From positions 5,548 through 15,611 of the forward strand of contig PFUQ01000104.1 of the NCBI GenBank assembly GCA_002790175.1: a stretch of 10,064 bases of DNA, written 5' to 3'. Below, one piece after another: positions 7,070-10,064 of the stretch. The notes below the pieces were generated by a model. The model made no database searches and was not told the origin of the DNA. It was given only the letters and a program-made list of their open reading frames with translations. How positions within the stretch are numbered: the first letter of the stretch is position 1; the number at the start of each line of letters is the position of its first letter. The position numbers and the translations under genes were made by a program. The DNA is from Flavobacteriales bacterium CG_4_9_14_3_um_filter_32_8. Its GTDB lineage: Bacteria; Bacteroidota; Bacteroidia; Flavobacteriales_E; Vicingaceae.

Positions 7070-7103
7070 GGCATTGAGCGATAGCTCTCCCCTTGAGGGG
7101 AGA
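7070..7103. repeat. Dispersed intergenic element, copy 2 (with hairpin at 7086-7103)
   Basis: It begins GGCATTGAGCG and ends in the hairpin TCTCCCCTTGAGGGGAGA, with 8-bp arms around TG. It is related to 1051-1084. The stem is followed by TACAGAGGGG and not by a T-run, so a classical terminator is unlikely. Confidence 0.65.
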
Positions 7104-7262
7104 TACAGAGGGGTGAGTTGCAAAAGGTTACAAGATGAAATAAAAAAATGAATAAAATAAATTACCCATCCGTCAGCTGACGGAAGGAAACCACAACGAA
7201 GGATACTCTCCCCATGAATGGAATTGGAGGGTTGAGTTAAATGAGGTGTAAAAGATGAAATA
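7085..7262. repeat. Two degenerate copies of a CTCTCCCC...GATGAAATA unit
   Basis: Unit 1 (7085-7142) and unit 2 (7206-7262) share CTCTCCCC at the left, a GGAG...GAGGG(G)TGAGTT middle and AAGATGAAATA at the right, with substitutions and small gaps. Unit 2 lacks the perfect stem. Between them lie an AT-rich stretch and a 16-bp palindrome. The whole spacer 7040-7276 shows no convincing gene. Confidence 0.55.
7169..7184. repeat. 16-bp perfect palindrome TCCGTCAGCTGACGGA
   Basis: The sequence is identical to its reverse complement over all 16 bases and is GC-rich in an AT-rich spacer. It could be a protein-binding site, a recombination target or a dispersed palindromic repeat. No second copy is present in this window. 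Confidence 0.75.
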
Positions 7263-7276
7263 CTAAACTAGAAACT

Positions 7277-9595
7277 ATGATGAAAGTAATCGGTAAATCG
7301 CACCAAAAACTGGATGGCAAAGAACGTGTTTCTGGAAAATCCATTTATGGTCATGATATTGAATTGCCAAACATGCTACACGGTTCAATTTTAAGAGCCA
7401 AATATCCTTGTGCAGAAATTACTTCAATTGATACCTCTAAAGCTCTAGCACTAGAAGGTGTTGAATGTGTAATAACTGCCGATGATATTGATGTGAACAA
7501 CATCGGTTACAAAAGAGACCACCCTATCCTTAAAAAAGGAACAGTAAATTGCAATCGAGATGAAATTGCAGCAGTTGCAGCTAGAACCAAAGAAATTGCA
7601 GACAAAGCCATTCAACTAATTGAAGTTAAATACAAGATAAAAGAAGGAGTTTACGACCCTTTTGAAGCGTTGAAAGAATCTGCTCCCCGAATTAATGAAT
7701 TTGGAAAAGGTGCTGAACAGTTCGGTAACAAAAACAGGGCTGAATCTTTTCATTACGAACACGGTGATTTAGCTGAGCAGAAAGCAAAAAGTAAAGTGAT
7801 TATTAAGAAAACTTATGAGCTGCCTCGTGTTACCCACGCTTGTATGGCAACGAGTAACATCACAGCCGAATACAATAATTTTGACGGACGATTAACACTT
7901 TGGTCATCTACCCAAGTTCCATTTTTGTATCAACGAGATATTGCTCACGCATTAAAAATGGAACCATCAAAAATTAGAGTTATTCAGCCTATTATTGGTG
8001 GTGGTTTTGGCAGTAAATTAGACATGCTTCCGTTTGAACCTATATGTGCTTTATTAGCTATTAAAAGTGGTAAACCTGTTCAAATTTTGTACAGTCGGGA
8101 AGAAGAGTTTTTAGCTTCTCCAACCCGTCAACCCATGACCATAGAACTAAGTTCTGGTGCCGATGAAAAGGGTAAATTTACTTTTAGAGAGGCAAAAATA
8201 ATAATGGACAATGGAGCATATACTTCATGGGGAGCAACCACTCCTTTTGTAATGATGCAAACTTATTCTTCGTTGTACCAAGTTCCTGCTTGTTATTTTC
8301 AAGCAGATGCCATTTACACCAACAACCCTTTTGCAGGTTCGTTTAGAGGTTATGGAAACCCTCAGGCTACTTTTTCTATCGAATCAAATATTGATTTGAT
8401 GGCTGAAGAATTAGGAATGGATAAAAGAGAAATTCGATTAATTAATGCGAATTACAAAGGAGAAATTACTGGTCAAGGATTACATTTTAAAACTTGTGGA
8501 GCACTTCCGGCTTTAGAAAAAGTAATTCAAGAAAGCAATTACGACCAAATAATGACAGCACCAAATACAGGCAGGTATAGAAAAGGAGTTGGTTTAGGTT
8601 CTATGTTGCATGTGGGTGGAGGAGCAAAAATTTACCGTTCCGATGGTTGTGGTACATCATTAAAAATAGACGATTACGGATATTTAACAATCATTACTGG
8701 TTCGAACGAAATCGGTCAAGGTTCTGAAACCGTTTTAGCTATGATTGCGATGGAAGAATTAGGAGTTCCGATGGAAAAGATAAAAGTTATCAATACCGAT
8801 ACCGATGTAAAACCTTGGGATGTAGGAGTTCATGCCTCCAGAACAAGTTTTGTAGCAGGTAATTCGTTGTTGGGAGCAATAAAACTCATTAAAGAAAAAT
8901 TAAACAAAAAAGCTGCCGATTTACTTCAAATTAAAACAGCTACTTTTGAATACCAAAATGGAGAAATGTTGTTTAACGAACATCAAATTAAAATAGATAA
9001 AGTGGTTAGGGAAATGCACTTTGCTTCACCACACGAATTGTGTTTGGTCAACTATTTTTATGAGCCACCAAGTCGTTTTCAAGACAAAGAATTTAAAGGC
9101 GATGTTTCCGGAAATTATGCGTTTGCATCACAAGTTATAGAAGTTGAGGTAGATACAGTAACTGGAAATGTTCAAGTACTCAATGTACATGTTTCGGAAG
9201 ATGTTGGTCGGGTGTTGAATCCAATTGGATTACAAGGTCAGATAGAAGGAGGTTTGGCGACAGGAATTGGTTATGCACTAACCGAAGAGATGATTTATGA
9301 AAAAGGAGTTTTAAAAAACCCTAATTTTCATGGTTACAAAATGCTAACGTCAACAGATATGCCACCTATTCATTTTTATCCGATAGAAACGTACGATGAA
9401 GCTGGACCTTATGGCTCAAAAGGAGCTGGTGAAGCACCATTGATTCCAACAGCAGCAGCAATTGCAAATGCAGTTTCCAATGCATTAGGAGTTCGGTTTT
9501 ATTCACTTCCTATAACTGCCGAAAAAGTATTGAGAGCGTTGAGTGAAAAGAAACTTGAAACACGAAACTCTAAACACGAAACTAATAAGATATGA
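7277..9595 (+). CDS. Molybdopterin-binding catalytic subunit of a xanthine-oxidase-family hydroxylase
   Basis: This 772-residue chain would bind the Mo-pterin cofactor and the substrate; family members hydroxylate heteroaromatic rings or aldehydes with oxygen from water. The N-terminal domain (GKSHQKLDGKERVSGKSIYGHDI) is the usual aldehyde-oxidase a/b hammerhead. Cofactor loops are GGGFGSK 241-247, SFRGYGNPQ 355-363 and GSNEIGQG 475-482. The catalytic base is Glu719 in GSKGAGEAP (713-721). SFRGYGNPQ lacks the cysteine of form I CO dehydrogenase, so it is not CoxL. Two ATGs stand in tandem at 7277 and 7280; either may start it. The tail after KVLRALSE (LETRNSKHETNKI) is encoded by a 12-bp direct repeat and is probably not functional. 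The FAD subunit overlaps its stop by 4 bases. The neighbouring IOR suggests an aryl-acetyl-CoA or indole-type substrate, but this is inference. Confidence 0.95.
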   Translation: MMKVIGKSHQKLDGKERVSGKSIYGHDIELPNMLHGSILRAKYPCAEITSIDTSKALALEGVECVITADDIDVNNIGYKRDHPILKKGTVNCNRDEIAAVAARTKEIADKAIQLIEVKYKIKEGVYDPFEALKESAPRINEFGKGAEQFGNKNRAESFHYEHGDLAEQKAKSKVIIKKTYELPRVTHACMATSNITAEYNNFDGRLTLWSSTQVPFLYQRDIAHALKMEPSKIRVIQPIIGGGFGSKLDMLPFEPICALLAIKSGKPVQILYSREEEFLASPTRQPMTIELSSGADEKGKFTFREAKIIMDNGAYTSWGATTPFVMMQTYSSLYQVPACYFQADAIYTNNPFAGSFRGYGNPQATFSIESNIDLMAEELGMDKREIRLINANYKGEITGQGLHFKTCGALPALEKVIQESNYDQIMTAPNTGRYRKGVGLGSMLHVGGGAKIYRSDGCGTSLKIDDYGYLTIITGSNEIGQGSETVLAMIAMEELGVPMEKIKVINTDTDVKPWDVGVHASRTSFVAGNSLLGAIKLIKEKLNKKAADLLQIKTATFEYQNGEMLFNEHQIKIDKVVREMHFASPHELCLVNYFYEPPSRFQDKEFKGDVSGNYAFASQVIEVEVDTVTGNVQVLNVHVSEDVGRVLNPIGLQGQIEGGLATGIGYALTEEMIYEKGVLKNPNFHGYKMLTSTDMPPIHFYPIETYDEAGPYGSKGAGEAPLIPTAAAIANAVSNALGVRFYSLPITAEKVLRALSEKKLETRNSKHETNKI
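9558..9583. repeat. 12-bp direct repeat inside the 3' end of the Mo-subunit gene
   Basis: AAACACGAAACT occurs at 9558-9569 and 9572-9583, a 14-base period, and encodes part of the tail LETRNSKHETNKI. The 14-base period matches the GAAGTCAGAAG pair at 7043-7067. Confidence 0.7.
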
Positions 9596-10064
9596 ATTTT
9601 GATGTAATTAGTCCCAAAACAACTCCCGAATTGCTAAATGCAATTGCGGATAACCAAGCCAATAATTTTAAAATTGGTGCTGGATTTACTGATTTAATTA
9701 ATCAGTTTAAATCTCAGCAAACCAAAGGATTGATCTTAATCAATTTAGCTCAATTAACGGATAATAGTTTTAAATTAATCGTAGAAAATAAAACAGATTT
9801 TCAGATAGGAGCTTTAACTACAGCATCTGAAATAATCGACAACAAATTAATACAAGAAAATTTTCCAGTGTTGCATCAAGCTGCTAGTAAATTGGCTTCT
9901 ACACAAATTAGAAATGTGGCAACGGTTGGTGGAAATATTTGTAATGTTTCTCCTTCGGGCGATATGACAGCAGCTTTAATTGCTTTAAAAGCTACGTGCC
10001 ATATTTTAGATTGTGATGGTAACGAACGAAAAGAATTGCTGAGCTCTTTTATTAGAGGATTAAA
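9592..10064 (+). CDS. FAD-binding subunit of the molybdenum hydroxylase, 3' truncated by window edge
   Basis: The ATG at 9592-9594 overlaps the TGA of the Mo-subunit gene (ATGA), so translation is probably coupled. The 157 visible residues begin MNFDVISPKTTPELLNAI. FAD-site marks of the CoxM/XdhB family are IGAGFTDL (28-35), the QIGALTTASEI segment, ASTQIRNVATVGGNICN (102-118) and SPSGD (120-124). No cysteine-rich insertion follows TVGGN, unlike the 4-hydroxybenzoyl-CoA reductase flavin subunit, so an additional [4Fe-4S] cluster is not expected. It would oxidise the 2Fe-2S subunit and pass electrons to an unknown acceptor. It completes the three-subunit hydroxylase, in the order 2Fe-2S, Mo, FAD. 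Confidence 0.93.
   Translation, partial: MNFDVISPKTTPELLNAIADNQANNFKIGAGFTDLINQFKSQQTKGLILINLAQLTDNSFKLIVENKTDFQIGALTTASEIIDNKLIQENFPVLHQAASKLASTQIRNVATVGGNICNVSPSGDMTAALIALKATCHILDCDGNERKELLSSFIRGL

Noticed and set aside
7040..7276. CRISPR array or tandem repeat locus
   Set aside because: Repeats are short, imperfect and few, with no regular spacing and no spacer-like units.
7277..9595. Aerobic CO dehydrogenase large subunit (CoxL)
   Set aside because: The active-site loop reads SFRGYGNPQ without the cysteine of form I CoxL.
9592..10064. 4-hydroxybenzoyl-CoA reductase beta subunit
   Set aside because: The Cys-rich insertion that carries a [4Fe-4S] cluster after the TVGGN motif is absent; the visible sequence goes straight from NICN to SPSGD.

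Overview
This window looks like a catabolic or amino-acid-processing operon from a low-GC member of the Bacteroidota. That assignment is an inference. It rests on AT-rich DNA, the absence of recognisable AGGAGG-type ribosome binding sites before clearly real starts, and short intergenic repeats of a kind common in that phylum. All real genes lie on the + strand. Both window edges cut through genes.

Layout: (1) 2-1006, the C-terminal part of a coenzyme-B12 acyl-CoA mutase catalytic subunit, cut by the left edge. (2) 1007-1292, a repeat-rich stretch with a doubtful 71-codon ORF. (3) 1277-2479, a family III (CaiB/BaiF) CoA-transferase. (4) 2480-2594, two tandem hairpins. (5) 2595-6569, an indolepyruvate:ferredoxin-oxidoreductase-type (IOR) pair: a 1122-residue IorA with a GltD-like FAD/NAD(P) module placed inside it, followed 3 nt later by IorB. 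(6) From 6572, a three-subunit xanthine-oxidase-family molybdenum hydroxylase: the 2Fe-2S subunit (6572-7039), a 237-nt repeat-filled gap, the Mo-pterin subunit (7277-9595), and the start of the FAD subunit (from 9592, cut by the right edge).

How they may work together: IOR converts an aryl-pyruvate (best guess indolepyruvate from tryptophan) to the aryl-acetyl-CoA and CO2, and the fused flavin module would pass the electrons to NAD(P)+. A molybdenum hydroxylase adds water-derived oxygen to a heteroaromatic ring. A class III CoA-transferase and a B12 mutase would then move CoA and rearrange a succinyl-CoA-type product to a malonyl-CoA-type one. This is the same set of reaction types as the anaerobic indoleacetate (auxin) pathway known from Aromatoleum/Azoarcus, where 2-aminophenylsuccinyl-CoA is rearranged to 2-aminobenzylmalonyl-CoA. 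No gene here proves the substrate. The ring-opening hydrolase, the B12-binding small subunit and the malonyl-CoA dehydrogenase/decarboxylase expected for such a route are not in the window.

The most unusual sequence features are the internal GltD-like insertion in IorA, a six-glycine segment replacing a normally conserved active-site motif of the mutase, and related repeat elements that intrude on gene starts and ends.
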